Of a stretch of 15,006 nt of DNA, positions 6,693 to 13,338 are shown in pieces. The DNA is from an uncultured Mailhella sp. (GTDB lineage: Bacteria; Desulfobacterota; Desulfovibrionia; Desulfovibrionales; Desulfovibrionaceae). Location of the stretch: NCBI RefSeq assembly GCF_905187505.1, contig NZ_CAJJIC010000047.1:1-15006 (forward strand). The letters run 5' to 3'. Made by a program: the position numbers and the translations under genes. Below the pieces are notes generated by a model, which was not told the origin of the DNA, made no database searches, and saw only the letters and a program-made list of their open reading frames with translations. Numbering within the stretch: position 1 is the first letter of the stretch; each line of letters starts with the position of its first letter.

Positions 6693-7961
6693 ATGGATCG
6701 CGTCCTGAGAAATGCCATGGTGTACCGTCCTTCCGGTTTTGCGAAGAACGATGTGCTCATCAGAAACGGCAGGATAGAGCGCATTGCTCCGCAGCTTCCT
6801 CCTCTGGAGGGGGTATCCGAGTCCGATATGAGCGGGTGTTGCATTGTTCCCGGCCTCGTGGATGTCCATGTGCATTTCCGTGAGCCGGGTTTTTCATGCA
6901 AGGAGACCATCCGTACGGGCTCTCTTGCGGCCGCGCACGGCGGCTACACCACGGTGTGCACCATGCCCAACCTCAACCCCGCGCCCGATACCGTGGAGCA
7001 TCTGGAAAAGCAGCTTGAGATCATCCGGCGCGACGCCGTGATTCATGTGCTGCCCTACGGCACCATCACCATGGAGGAGGAGGGGCGCGAGCTTTCCGAC
7101 ATGGAAGGCATGGCTCCTTTTGTGGCCGGCTTTTCCGACGACGGCCGCGGCGTGCAGGACGGGGAAATGATGCGCGCCGCCATGAAGAAGGCAAAGGAGC
7201 TCGGCAAGATCATCGCCGCGCACTGCGAGGTGAACGCGCTGCTTACGGGCGGCTGGATTCACGACGGCGAATACGCCCGCGCGCATGGTCACCGCGGCAT
7301 CTGCTCGGAGAGCGAGTGGGGCGAGGTGGCGCGCGACGTGGAGCTTGCGAAGGAAACGGGGGTACGCTATCACGCCTGCCACATTTCCACGATGCAGAGC
7401 GTGGACATCATACGCCGGGCAAGAGCCGAAGGCGTGGACGTCACCTGCGAGACAGGTCCTCATTATCTCGTGCTCTGCGACAGGGATCTTCAGGAGAACG
7501 GCCGCTTCAAGATGAATCCGCCCCTTCGCTCCGAGAAGGACAGGGAAGCGCTCATCGAGGGCATTCTTGACGGTACCGTGAGCATGATAGCCACGGACCA
7601 CGCGCCGCACGAAGCCGATGCCAAGAACAAAGGGCTCGAGCGCAGCGCCATGGGCGTAGTCGGTCTGGAAACGGCCTTTGCCGTCATGTATACCCATTTT
7701 GTGAAGACCGGGCGGATCACCCTGGAAAAGCTTGTGGAACTCATGTCCGTCAATCCTGCGAAGCGCTTCGGCATCGGAGCGTTTCTGGAGGAGGGGCAGA
7801 GGGCGGATCTTGCCGTGTTCGATCTCTCCCGCGAGTGGGTGGTGGATCCCCGGGAATTTCTCAGCAAGGGCCGCGCCACGCCCTTTGAAGGCGAAACGCT
7901 TTTCGGCCGCTGCGTGCTCACGCTCGCAGGCGGCGAGGAGGCCTGGAACGAAAAGGCGTGA
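6693..7961 (+). CDS. pyrC: Dihydroorotase (class I)
   Basis: Zinc amidohydrolase that cyclises N-carbamoyl-aspartate to dihydroorotate, third step of UMP synthesis. It has 422 residues, the length of class I bacterial dihydroorotases rather than the ~350-residue E. coli type. Metal-binding elements are DVHVHFREPG (57-66, with His59 and His61), GFSDDG (146-151, the Asp bridge typical of this class), HCE (177-179), HACH (227-230) and TDHAPH (301-306, catalytic Asp302). GAGGAG at 6682-6687 sits five bases before the ATG. First gene of the pyr cluster, separated from argD by a strong terminator and from pyrK by 88 bases. No truncation or missing ligand is seen. Confidence 0.96.
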   Translation: MDRVLRNAMVYRPSGFAKNDVLIRNGRIERIAPQLPPLEGVSESDMSGCCIVPGLVDVHVHFREPGFSCKETIRTGSLAAAHGGYTTVCTMPNLNPAPDTVEHLEKQLEIIRRDAVIHVLPYGTITMEEEGRELSDMEGMAPFVAGFSDDGRGVQDGEMMRAAMKKAKELGKIIAAHCEVNALLTGGWIHDGEYARAHGHRGICSESEWGEVARDVELAKETGVRYHACHISTMQSVDIIRRARAEGVDVTCETGPHYLVLCDRDLQENGRFKMNPPLRSEKDREALIEGILDGTVSMIATDHAPHEADAKNKGLERSAMGVVGLETAFAVMYTHFVKTGRITLEKLVELMSVNPAKRFGIGAFLEEGQRADLAVFDLSREWVVDPREFLSKGRATPFEGETLFGRCVLTLAGGEEAWNEKA

Positions 7962-7962
7962 G

Positions 7963-7986
7963 AGCCCTCATGCAAACGGGGCTTTT
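7963..7986 (+). terminator. Weak terminator-like hairpin between pyrC and pyrK
   Basis: AGCCC (7963-7967) can pair with GGGCT (7979-7983) over an 11-base loop, followed by TTT(C)TT. It starts right after the pyrC stop. The stem is short, so it may only reduce readthrough into pyrK or act as a processing site. Confidence 0.3.
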
Positions 7987-8049
7987 CTTCCGCTCCCACG
8001 GGGCGGGAACTTTCCTCTGCAAACAGAAAACCTCATGTGCGGAGCCAGC

Positions 8050-8787
8050 ATGAAACAGGGAATCTATACGATAATCGAGCATACGCCGCTCACGAAGGAC
8101 GTGTACCGCATGGTGCTTTCCGGCGACACGTCGGCCATGACCATGCCGGGGCAGTTTGTGGAAATCAGCCTGCCGGGCTTTTTCCTGCGCCGTCCCATAT
8201 CGGTGTGCGACTATGACGAGAAGACCATCACCCTTATTTATAAAGTCGTGGGGCAGGGCACGGACGCCATGGCACGAATGAAGGAAGGCGAGAGCCTCGA
8301 CGTTCTTGTCGGACTCGGCCACGGCTTCGACGCGGAAAAAGGCGGCGACGCTCCTCTTCTTGTGGGCGGCGGCGTGGGCGTGCCCCCGCTGTTCAATCTG
8401 GCGAAGAAGCTCATTGCCGCGGGCCGTGCGGTCACGGTCATTCTCGGCTTCAACAAGGCCGACGAGATCTTCTATGCCCGTGAGTTCGAAGAGGCGGGCG
8501 CTCGCGTCATCGTGACCACGGTGGACGGAAGCGTGGGCGTGAAGGGTTTTGTGACCGACGCGCTTCCCGAACATTTCAGCTATGTGTACAGCTGCGGCCC
8601 CATGCCCATGCTTCGCGCCCTCTACAAGGCCGTGCAGGGCAAGGGCGGAGAGTTCAGCCTTGAGGAGCGCATGGGCTGCGGATTCGGTGCGTGCATGGGC
8701 TGCAGCATCATGACGAAGGAAGGCAGCAGGCGCGTGTGCAAGGACGGACCCGTGTTCGACAAGGAGGTGCTGGAATGGCAGATATGA
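8050..8787 (+). CDS. pyrK: Dihydroorotate dehydrogenase B, electron-transfer subunit
   Basis: FAD and [2Fe-2S] subunit that passes electrons from dihydroorotate oxidation in PyrD to NAD+, working as a PyrK2-PyrD2 complex in the cytoplasm. It has 245 residues. Features in order are FLRRPIS (45-51, flavin-binding RxxS), LLVGGGVGVPPL (103-114, NAD-binding), CGPMPML (182-188), and cluster ligands Cys210, Cys215, Cys218 and Cys230 in the C-x4-C-x2-C-x11-C pattern of the family. The ATG at 8050 is chosen because GGAG at 8041-8044 precedes it; an in-frame ATG at 8035 lacks such a site. The 3' end overlaps pyrD by 13 bases, as expected for subunits made together. Confidence 0.95.
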   Translation: MKQGIYTIIEHTPLTKDVYRMVLSGDTSAMTMPGQFVEISLPGFFLRRPISVCDYDEKTITLIYKVVGQGTDAMARMKEGESLDVLVGLGHGFDAEKGGDAPLLVGGGVGVPPLFNLAKKLIAAGRAVTVILGFNKADEIFYAREFEEAGARVIVTTVDGSVGVKGFVTDALPEHFSYVYSCGPMPMLRALYKAVQGKGGEFSLEERMGCGFGACMGCSIMTKEGSRRVCKDGPVFDKEVLEWQI

Positions 8788-9686
8788 AAGTTGCGCTCAG
8801 CGGGCTGGAACTCGACAACCCGATCATTCCGGCAAGCGGCACCTTCGGTTACGGTCATGAGTTCGCCGAGCTCTACGACATCAACATGCTCGGCTCCTTC
8901 TCCTTCAAGGGAACCACTCTTGAGCCCCGCTTCGGCAATCCCACGCCGCGCATAGCGGAGACTCCCGCCGGCATGATCAACGCCGTCGGCATGCAGAATC
9001 CCGGCATAGACCGCGTCATTTCCGAAGAGCTGCCCCGCCTGAAGAAATGCTTCCACAAGAAGGTCATCGCCAACATCGGCGGATTTTCCGTGGATGAATA
9101 CGCCGAGTGCTGCGCGCGCATCGACGGAGAAGACCAGGTGGGACTCATCGAATTGAACGTGAGCTGTCCCAACGTGCACAACGGCTGCATGAGCTTCGGT
9201 ACCGATCCTCTCGGCATATCCGCCGTGACGAAGGCCGTGAAGGCCGTGACCAAAAAGCCCGTGTACGTGAAGCTCTCGCCCAACGTTACGGACATCGTTC
9301 CTCTTGCGGCCGCGGCAGCCGAGGCAGGAGCCGACGGCATAAGCCTCATCAACACGCTGCTCGGAATGCGCATCGATCTGCGCACGAAAAAGCCCGTCAT
9401 CGCCAACAAGATGGGCGGATTCTCCGGCAGTGCCATACTGCCGGTGGCACTGCGCATGGTCTATCAGGTGTATGAGGCCGTAAAGCTGCCCATCATAGGC
9501 ATGGGCGGCATAAGCTCGGCGCGCGACGTGGTGGAAATGATGCTTGCGGGTGCCACGGCCGTGGAAGTGGGGGCGGCCAACCTGGTCGATCCGTGGGCCT
9601 GTCCGAAAATTCTGGCCGATCTGCCTTCCGTCATGGCGCAGTACGGCATAAGCTCCCTCAGGGACATCATCGGAGGAGCGCACTGA
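8775..9686 (+). CDS. pyrD: Dihydroorotate dehydrogenase B, catalytic subunit
   Basis: FMN-containing TIM-barrel enzyme oxidising dihydroorotate to orotate. It is class 1B (NAD-dependent, needs PyrK), shown by the adjacent pyrK and by Cys131 in NVSCPNV as catalytic base, where the membrane-bound class 2 enzymes use Ser. It has 303 residues. Other motifs are PASGTFGYG (19-27), NAVGMQNPG (69-77), KLSPNVTDI, the FMN-loop region ANKMGGFSG and GMGGISSARD. The ATG at 8775 has AAGGAGG seven bases upstream; a second ATG at 8784 overlaps the pyrK stop but is too far from that site. The stop TGA overlaps the pyrF start by one base. Confidence 0.96.
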   Translation: MADMKVALSGLELDNPIIPASGTFGYGHEFAELYDINMLGSFSFKGTTLEPRFGNPTPRIAETPAGMINAVGMQNPGIDRVISEELPRLKKCFHKKVIANIGGFSVDEYAECCARIDGEDQVGLIELNVSCPNVHNGCMSFGTDPLGISAVTKAVKAVTKKPVYVKLSPNVTDIVPLAAAAAEAGADGISLINTLLGMRIDLRTKKPVIANKMGGFSGSAILPVALRMVYQVYEAVKLPIIGMGGISSARDVVEMMLAGATAVEVGAANLVDPWACPKILADLPSVMAQYGISSLRDIIGGAH

Positions 9687-10393
9687 TGCGTAATCTCAAA
9701 AAGGACGTCATGGTGGCCTGCGACTTCAGCAGCAGAGCGGAAGTCATGGACTTTCTCGGTCTTTTCACCGAAGAAAAGCCCTTCGTGAAGATAGGCATGG
9801 AACTTTACTATGCCGAAGGCCCCGACATCGTGCGCGCCGTGAAGGCCCGGGGACACCGCATCTTTCTTGACCTCAAGCTGCACGACATCCCCAACACCGT
9901 GCGCAAGGCCATGGCGGTGCTGTCTGCGCTTGATGTGGACATGTGCAATCTGCACGCCGCAGGCACCGTGCCCATGATGGAGGAGGCTCTGAAGGGCCTC
10001 ACCCGTGCCGACGGCACCCGTCCGCTTCTCATCGCCGTCACGCAGCTCACGTCCACGAGTGAAGAAAGAATGCGCGAGGATCTGCTCATCGAACGCCCCA
10101 TGGAGGAAGTGGTCATGCACTACGCCTCCCGTGCCCGTGCGGCCGGACTCGACGGCGTGGTGTGTTCTCCGCTTGAGGCGGGAAAAGTGCACGAAGCGTG
10201 CGGTGGCGACTTCCTTACCGTGACCCCCGGCGTGCGTTTTGCCGACGGCGACAAGGGCGATCAGGTGCGCGTGACCACGCCTGCGCGCGCCCGCGAACTC
10301 GGGTCCGATTTCATCGTGGTGGGCCGTCCCATCACGCAGGCCGACGATCCCGTGGCGGCCTATCGCCGCTGCGTCAGGGAATTTCTCGGATAG
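9686..10393 (+). CDS. pyrF: Orotidine 5'-phosphate decarboxylase
   Basis: Last step to UMP: decarboxylates orotidine 5'-phosphate. It has 235 residues and belongs to group I, with the catalytic Asp-Lys-Asp set in FLDLKLHDIPNT (60-71: Asp62, Lys64, Asp67), plus KIGMELYYAEGP (35-46), TQLTSTSEE and a phosphate-binding VVGRPITQADDP region near the C-terminus. The TSTSEE segment and the overall sequence look like Firmicutes (Bacillus-type) PyrF rather than the E. coli enzyme, judged from memory. TGATG overlap with pyrD (9684-9688) and CGGAGGAG at 9671-9678 support this start and translational coupling. A 179-base gap follows before pyrE. Confidence 0.96.
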   Translation: MRNLKKDVMVACDFSSRAEVMDFLGLFTEEKPFVKIGMELYYAEGPDIVRAVKARGHRIFLDLKLHDIPNTVRKAMAVLSALDVDMCNLHAAGTVPMMEEALKGLTRADGTRPLLIAVTQLTSTSEERMREDLLIERPMEEVVMHYASRARAAGLDGVVCSPLEAGKVHEACGGDFLTVTPGVRFADGDKGDQVRVTTPARARELGSDFIVVGRPITQADDPVAAYRRCVREFLG

Positions 10394-10416
10394 CACCGGA
10401 AAAGGGACGCCTCTTT

Positions 10417-10441
10417 CGGCCGGTCACGAAGTCTCCGGCCG
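10417..10441 (+). terminator. Hairpin in the pyrF-pyrE gap
   Basis: CGGCCGG (10417-10423) pairs perfectly with CCGGCCG (10435-10441) across an 11-base loop, 24 bases past the pyrF stop. No T run follows, so full termination is doubtful. A second small stem, CGCCC-GGCA-GGGCG (10526-10539), lies closer to pyrE. Possibly an attenuating or processing element. Confidence 0.35.
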
Positions 10442-10572
10442 GGAGTCTGCAGAACGCGCATTCCGTCCGGCCTTTCCCGTGCCGCGTGTTCCGTCCCTCT
10501 TCGACGCCTGTCCTTTTTCAGCCTTCGCCCGGCAGGGCGCAGGCCGTACCTCAGCTATAAGGAGCCATCCTC

Positions 10573-11214
10573 ATGGAGTCTCGCGAAAAGCTCATTGCCA
10601 AGGATCTGCTTTCCATCAAGGCGGTCTTTTTCCGTCCCGACGAACCCTTCATCTGGGCGAGCGGCATCAAGAGCCCCGTTTACTGCGACAACCGTCTTAC
10701 CCTGACCGCCCCTGAAGTGCGCAATGACGTGGAAAACGCCCTCGCCGCCGTGGTGCGCGAGGAATATCCCGAATGCGAAGTGCTCATGGGCACGAGCACC
10801 GCGGGCATTGCCCACGCGGCCATCGTGGGCCACATCATGGGCATGCCCATGGGCTATGTGCGTTCCAGCGCCAAGGATCACGGCCGCGGCAACCAGATCG
10901 AAGGCCGTCTTGAACCCGGTCAGAAGGTCGTGGTGATCGAAGATCTCATTTCCACGGCCGGCAGCGTGCTGGAAGTGGTCAAGGTGCTGCGCGAGGCGGG
11001 TGCGGACGTGCTCGGCGTGGCCAGCATCTTCACCTACGGCATGAAGAAGGGGCTCGACCGCCTTGCCGAGGCCGGCGTGAAGAACGTAAGCCTCACCAAC
11101 TTCGACACCGTCGCCGCCGTGGCTGCGGAAACGGGGTACATCCGCAAGGAAGACGTGGCGCGTCTCATCGCCTTCCGCAACAATCCTTCCGACGAGAGCT
11201 GGATCGGAGCGTAA
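10573..11214 (+). CDS. pyrE: Orotate phosphoribosyltransferase
   Basis: Transfers ribose 5-phosphate from PRPP to orotate, making orotidine 5'-phosphate for PyrF. It has 213 residues, the usual length. The PRPP motif VVVIEDLISTAGS (119-131) and the flexible catalytic loop SSAKDHGRGNQIEG (98-111) are both intact, and FIWASGIKSPVYCDNR (26-41) is the usual substrate-contact region. AAGGAG (10558-10563) lies nine bases before the ATG. The gene is four bases from pyrB, so pyrE-pyrB-pyrI look like a tight sub-operon, possibly with some independence from pyrC-pyrF given the 179-base gap upstream. Confidence 0.96.
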   Translation: MESREKLIAKDLLSIKAVFFRPDEPFIWASGIKSPVYCDNRLTLTAPEVRNDVENALAAVVREEYPECEVLMGTSTAGIAHAAIVGHIMGMPMGYVRSSAKDHGRGNQIEGRLEPGQKVVVIEDLISTAGSVLEVVKVLREAGADVLGVASIFTYGMKKGLDRLAEAGVKNVSLTNFDTVAAVAAETGYIRKEDVARLIAFRNNPSDESWIGA

Positions 11215-11218
11215 CGGT

Positions 11219-12133
11219 ATGAAAAGCGTTATCGACATCCGGGATCTCTCGACTCAGGACATTGAAAAGCTTCTGGCCACGGCCCTCGACATCATCGCCG
11301 ATCCCGGAAAGTACGCGCAGAAGTGCCGCGGCAAGAAGCTTGCCACGCTGTTCTTCGAGCCTTCCACCCGTACCCGTCTCAGCTTCGAGGCCGCCATGTA
11401 CGAGCTCGGCGGCAACGTGCTCGGCGTTTCCGAGGCGCAGAGCTCCTCGGCTTCCAAGGGCGAGAGCGTAGCCGACACCGTGAGGGTCGTGAGCTGCTAT
11501 GCCGACATCATCGCCATGCGTCATCCCAAGGAAGGCGCTCCGCTCGTGGCGGCCATGAACGCCTCCGTACCCGTCATCAACGCGGGCGACGGCGGACACA
11601 ACCATCCCACCCAGACGCTGGCCGACCTTCTTACCATCTGGCGCGAGAAGGGCAGGCTCGATGATCTTGTCATCGGCCTGTGCGGCGACCTCAAGTTCGG
11701 CCGTACGGTGCATTCCCTCATTGCGGCCATGTCCCGCTACAGCAACGTGAAGTTCGTGCTCATTTCTCCCGAGGAACTGCGTCTGCCAGGCTACATCTGC
11801 AAGGACGTGATGGAGAAGAACGGCATGGTCTACGAAGAGACCACCGACCTTGTGGACGCCATGCCTGCGCTGGACGTTCTCTACATGACCCGTGTGCAGA
11901 AGGAACGCTTCTTCAACGAAGCCGATTACGTCCGTCTCAAGGACAGCTATATCCTCACCCCCGAAAAGCTGAAGAATGCCAGAAACGACATGTGCATCAT
12001 GCATCCTCTGCCCCGCGTGAACGAAATATCCGTGGCCGTGGACAAGGACCCGAGAGCCGCCTACTTCCGTCAGGTGCTGAACGGCAAATACATGCGCATG
12101 GCGCTCATCATGAAACTTCTGGGGGTGAACTAG
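11219..12133 (+). CDS. pyrB: Aspartate carbamoyltransferase, catalytic chain
   Basis: Condenses carbamoyl phosphate with aspartate, the committed step of pyrimidine synthesis. It has 304 residues. The carbamoyl-phosphate site FFEPSTRTRLSFE (45-57) and the 80s loop SSSASKGES (75-83, Lys80) are present, with GHNHPTQTLADLL (126-138), GDLKFGRTVHS and HPLPRVNEI (from 262) completing the active site. Its length and the adjacent pyrI indicate the class B type, a c6r6 holoenzyme of catalytic trimers and regulatory dimers. The start is ATG 11219, four bases after pyrE stops, with GGAG inside the pyrE end. No pseudo-DHO gene accompanies it, consistent with pyrI being the partner. Confidence 0.96.
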   Translation: MKSVIDIRDLSTQDIEKLLATALDIIADPGKYAQKCRGKKLATLFFEPSTRTRLSFEAAMYELGGNVLGVSEAQSSSASKGESVADTVRVVSCYADIIAMRHPKEGAPLVAAMNASVPVINAGDGGHNHPTQTLADLLTIWREKGRLDDLVIGLCGDLKFGRTVHSLIAAMSRYSNVKFVLISPEELRLPGYICKDVMEKNGMVYEETTDLVDAMPALDVLYMTRVQKERFFNEADYVRLKDSYILTPEKLKNARNDMCIMHPLPRVNEISVAVDKDPRAAYFRQVLNGKYMRMALIMKLLGVN

Positions 12134-12134
12134 C

Positions 12135-12560
12135 ATGGTCATCGACGCGATTTCCAACGGCATCGTTCTCGACCACATCCGGGCGGGACGCAGCATGGAG
12201 CTGTACCACATACTCAATCTCGACAAGCTCCAGTGCTCCGTGGCCGTGCTCAAGAACGTCACCAGCCGGAAGATGGGCCGCAAGGACATCATCAAGATCG
12301 ACGAAATCATCGACCTGAACTTCGACGTGCTCGGCTATGTGGACCCGGGCATTACCGTGAGCATCGTGCGCGACGGCAAGCTCGACCGCAAGTTCAGCGT
12401 GGAACTGCCGGAGAGGGTGACCAACGTCATCCGTTGCCGGAATCCCCGCTGCATCACATCCACCGAGCAGGAACTTCCGCACATATTCAAGCTGACGGAC
12501 AAAGAAAAGCGGGTGTACCGCTGCATCTACTGCGAAAGCAGGGCCAAGGGCGGGGACTGA
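12135..12560 (+). CDS. pyrI: Aspartate carbamoyltransferase, regulatory chain
   Basis: Regulatory subunit that binds nucleotide effectors (CTP/UTP inhibit, ATP activates in the E. coli enzyme) and holds catalytic trimers together through a zinc domain. It has 141 residues, a little shorter than the 153 of E. coli. The N-terminal allosteric domain contains SNGIVLDHIRAG (7-18) and RKDIIKIDE (49-57). The C-terminal zinc domain has all four ligands: Cys101 and Cys106 (C-x4-C), Cys130 and Cys133 (C-x2-C). The start ATG lies one base after the pyrB stop, with a GGGGGTGA site overlapping the pyrB end, so the chains are made together. Last gene of the cluster. Effector specificity cannot be read from the sequence. 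Confidence 0.95.
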   Translation: MVIDAISNGIVLDHIRAGRSMELYHILNLDKLQCSVAVLKNVTSRKMGRKDIIKIDEIIDLNFDVLGYVDPGITVSIVRDGKLDRKFSVELPERVTNVIRCRNPRCITSTEQELPHIFKLTDKEKRVYRCIYCESRAKGGD

Positions 12561-12588
12561 TTCCGCCGTCTGTGAGTGAAAATGACAT

Positions 12589-12618
12589 ACGGGGCGTCCG
12601 CATCTGCGGACGCCCCGT
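12589..12618 (+). terminator. Long perfect hairpin after pyrI
   Basis: Bases 12589-12602 and 12605-12618 are exact reverse complements (14 bases each side; about 13 pairs with a four-base loop), 28 bases past the pyrI stop. The + strand has only TT and no T run afterwards. Its position makes it the likely end of the pyr transcript. Because it is symmetrical it could also stop leftward transcription from the genes to the right. Confidence 0.6.
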
Positions 12619-12806
12619 TCAGTTAAAGGCGTGAAGAGTCGTAGGCGTTCCTGCGAAATTCCGATCGAGCAGACGGCAGTATCGGATGGAGACGCCGGGC
12701 ATGAAGCAGAAAAGCGTCGGATGGGGGCAAAGCGTCCGTCGTCCGGCATGACGCAGACGCGGCAAAAAAAGCCTGTCGAGCTGTTGCTCTGCGGATCTGC
12801 GGTGTA

Positions 12807-13286
12807 TTACAGCGCTTTTTGGAACTTGTCATAGGTTTCGGCGTCCAGCACATAGAGCATGGTTTCTCTGCCTGAGAGCAGCAGGTAGAGGGTTGAGCCG
12901 TCCCTGCTGATGAAGGCGTCCTTGATTTCGGTAAAGTATGGGCCTTCATAGAAAAGATGTTTTTTCAGAAGACTCGCTCTGATCTCGCGGTACAGAGCTT
13001 CTTTTTCTCCATGAAAGAAAATCATGTATTCCAGAAGAGCCCCTTCCCAAAAGGAGTACAGAACGGAGCAGGGGCGTCCGTCCACGTTTTCTTCCGCATG
13101 CAGAACGTATACCGGAACGGAAAAGAGAAGGCTCCTGCTGTCTTCTCCGGTAAAGGAGGAGAGAGCGCGCTGAGCGAGAACGGAAGCGACTGGGGCTCCC
13201 CAGGACGGAAAGTTCACATCTTCCGCAAGGGTCGGGGAGCTGAAACACAGAATGCCAAGACATGACAGCATGGCTGCGGCACGCAT
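12807..13286 (-). CDS. Small exported protein of unknown function
   Basis: Predicted protein of 159 residues that I do not recognise. Residues 1-21 look like a Sec signal peptide: basic Arg2, a hydrophobic stretch (MLSCLGILCF, 6-15) and likely cleavage after TLA (19-21), leaving a periplasmic or secreted protein of about 138 residues. The mature part has one Cys (73), aromatic-rich patches, and a C-terminal half with alternating strands (STLYLLLSGRETMLYVLDAE) suggesting a small alpha/beta fold. The ATG at 13286 is preceded on the - strand by GAGG six bases upstream, a good start. It lies 52 bases downstream of the autotransporter on the same strand, just past a terminator, so it may be expressed only by readthrough or its own promoter. 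A link to the autotransporter is possible but unproven. Confidence 0.75.
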   Translation of the reverse strand: MRAAAMLSCLGILCFSSPTLAEDVNFPSWGAPVASVLAQRALSSFTGEDSRSLLFSVPVYVLHAEENVDGRPCSVLYSFWEGALLEYMIFFHGEKEALYREIRASLLKKHLFYEGPYFTEIKDAFISRDGSTLYLLLSGRETMLYVLDAETYDKFQKAL

Positions 13287-13298
13287 GAAAGCCTCATG

Positions 13299-13332
13299 AA
13301 AAAGGGGCGGACACGGGGAAAATGCCCGCCCC
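13299..13332 (-). terminator. Intrinsic terminator of the autotransporter gene
   Basis: Read leftward, GGGGCGG (13332-13326) pairs with CCGCCCC (13310-13304) over a 15-base loop and is followed by TTTTT (13303-13299). A competing stem, ACGGGG (13313-13318) with CCCCGT (13329-13334), shares part of the sequence. It starts a few bases past the autotransporter stop and ends just before the ribosome binding site of the small exported protein, so it may control expression of that gene. Confidence 0.75.
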
Positions 13333-13338
13333 GTCGGA

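Noticed and set aside
5294..6910. 538-residue antisense open frame under argD and pyrC
   Set aside because: It spans argD, its terminator and the pyrC start, and the composition is that of a shadow frame.
8035..8049. ATG 8035 as pyrK start
   Set aside because: No ribosome binding site before it, whereas ATG 8050 has GGAG five bases upstream.
12763..12790. Intrinsic terminator for the small exported protein (T7 run on the - strand with GAGC/GCTC stem)
   Set aside because: The stem has only four pairs and lies seven bases from the T run; too weak to call.
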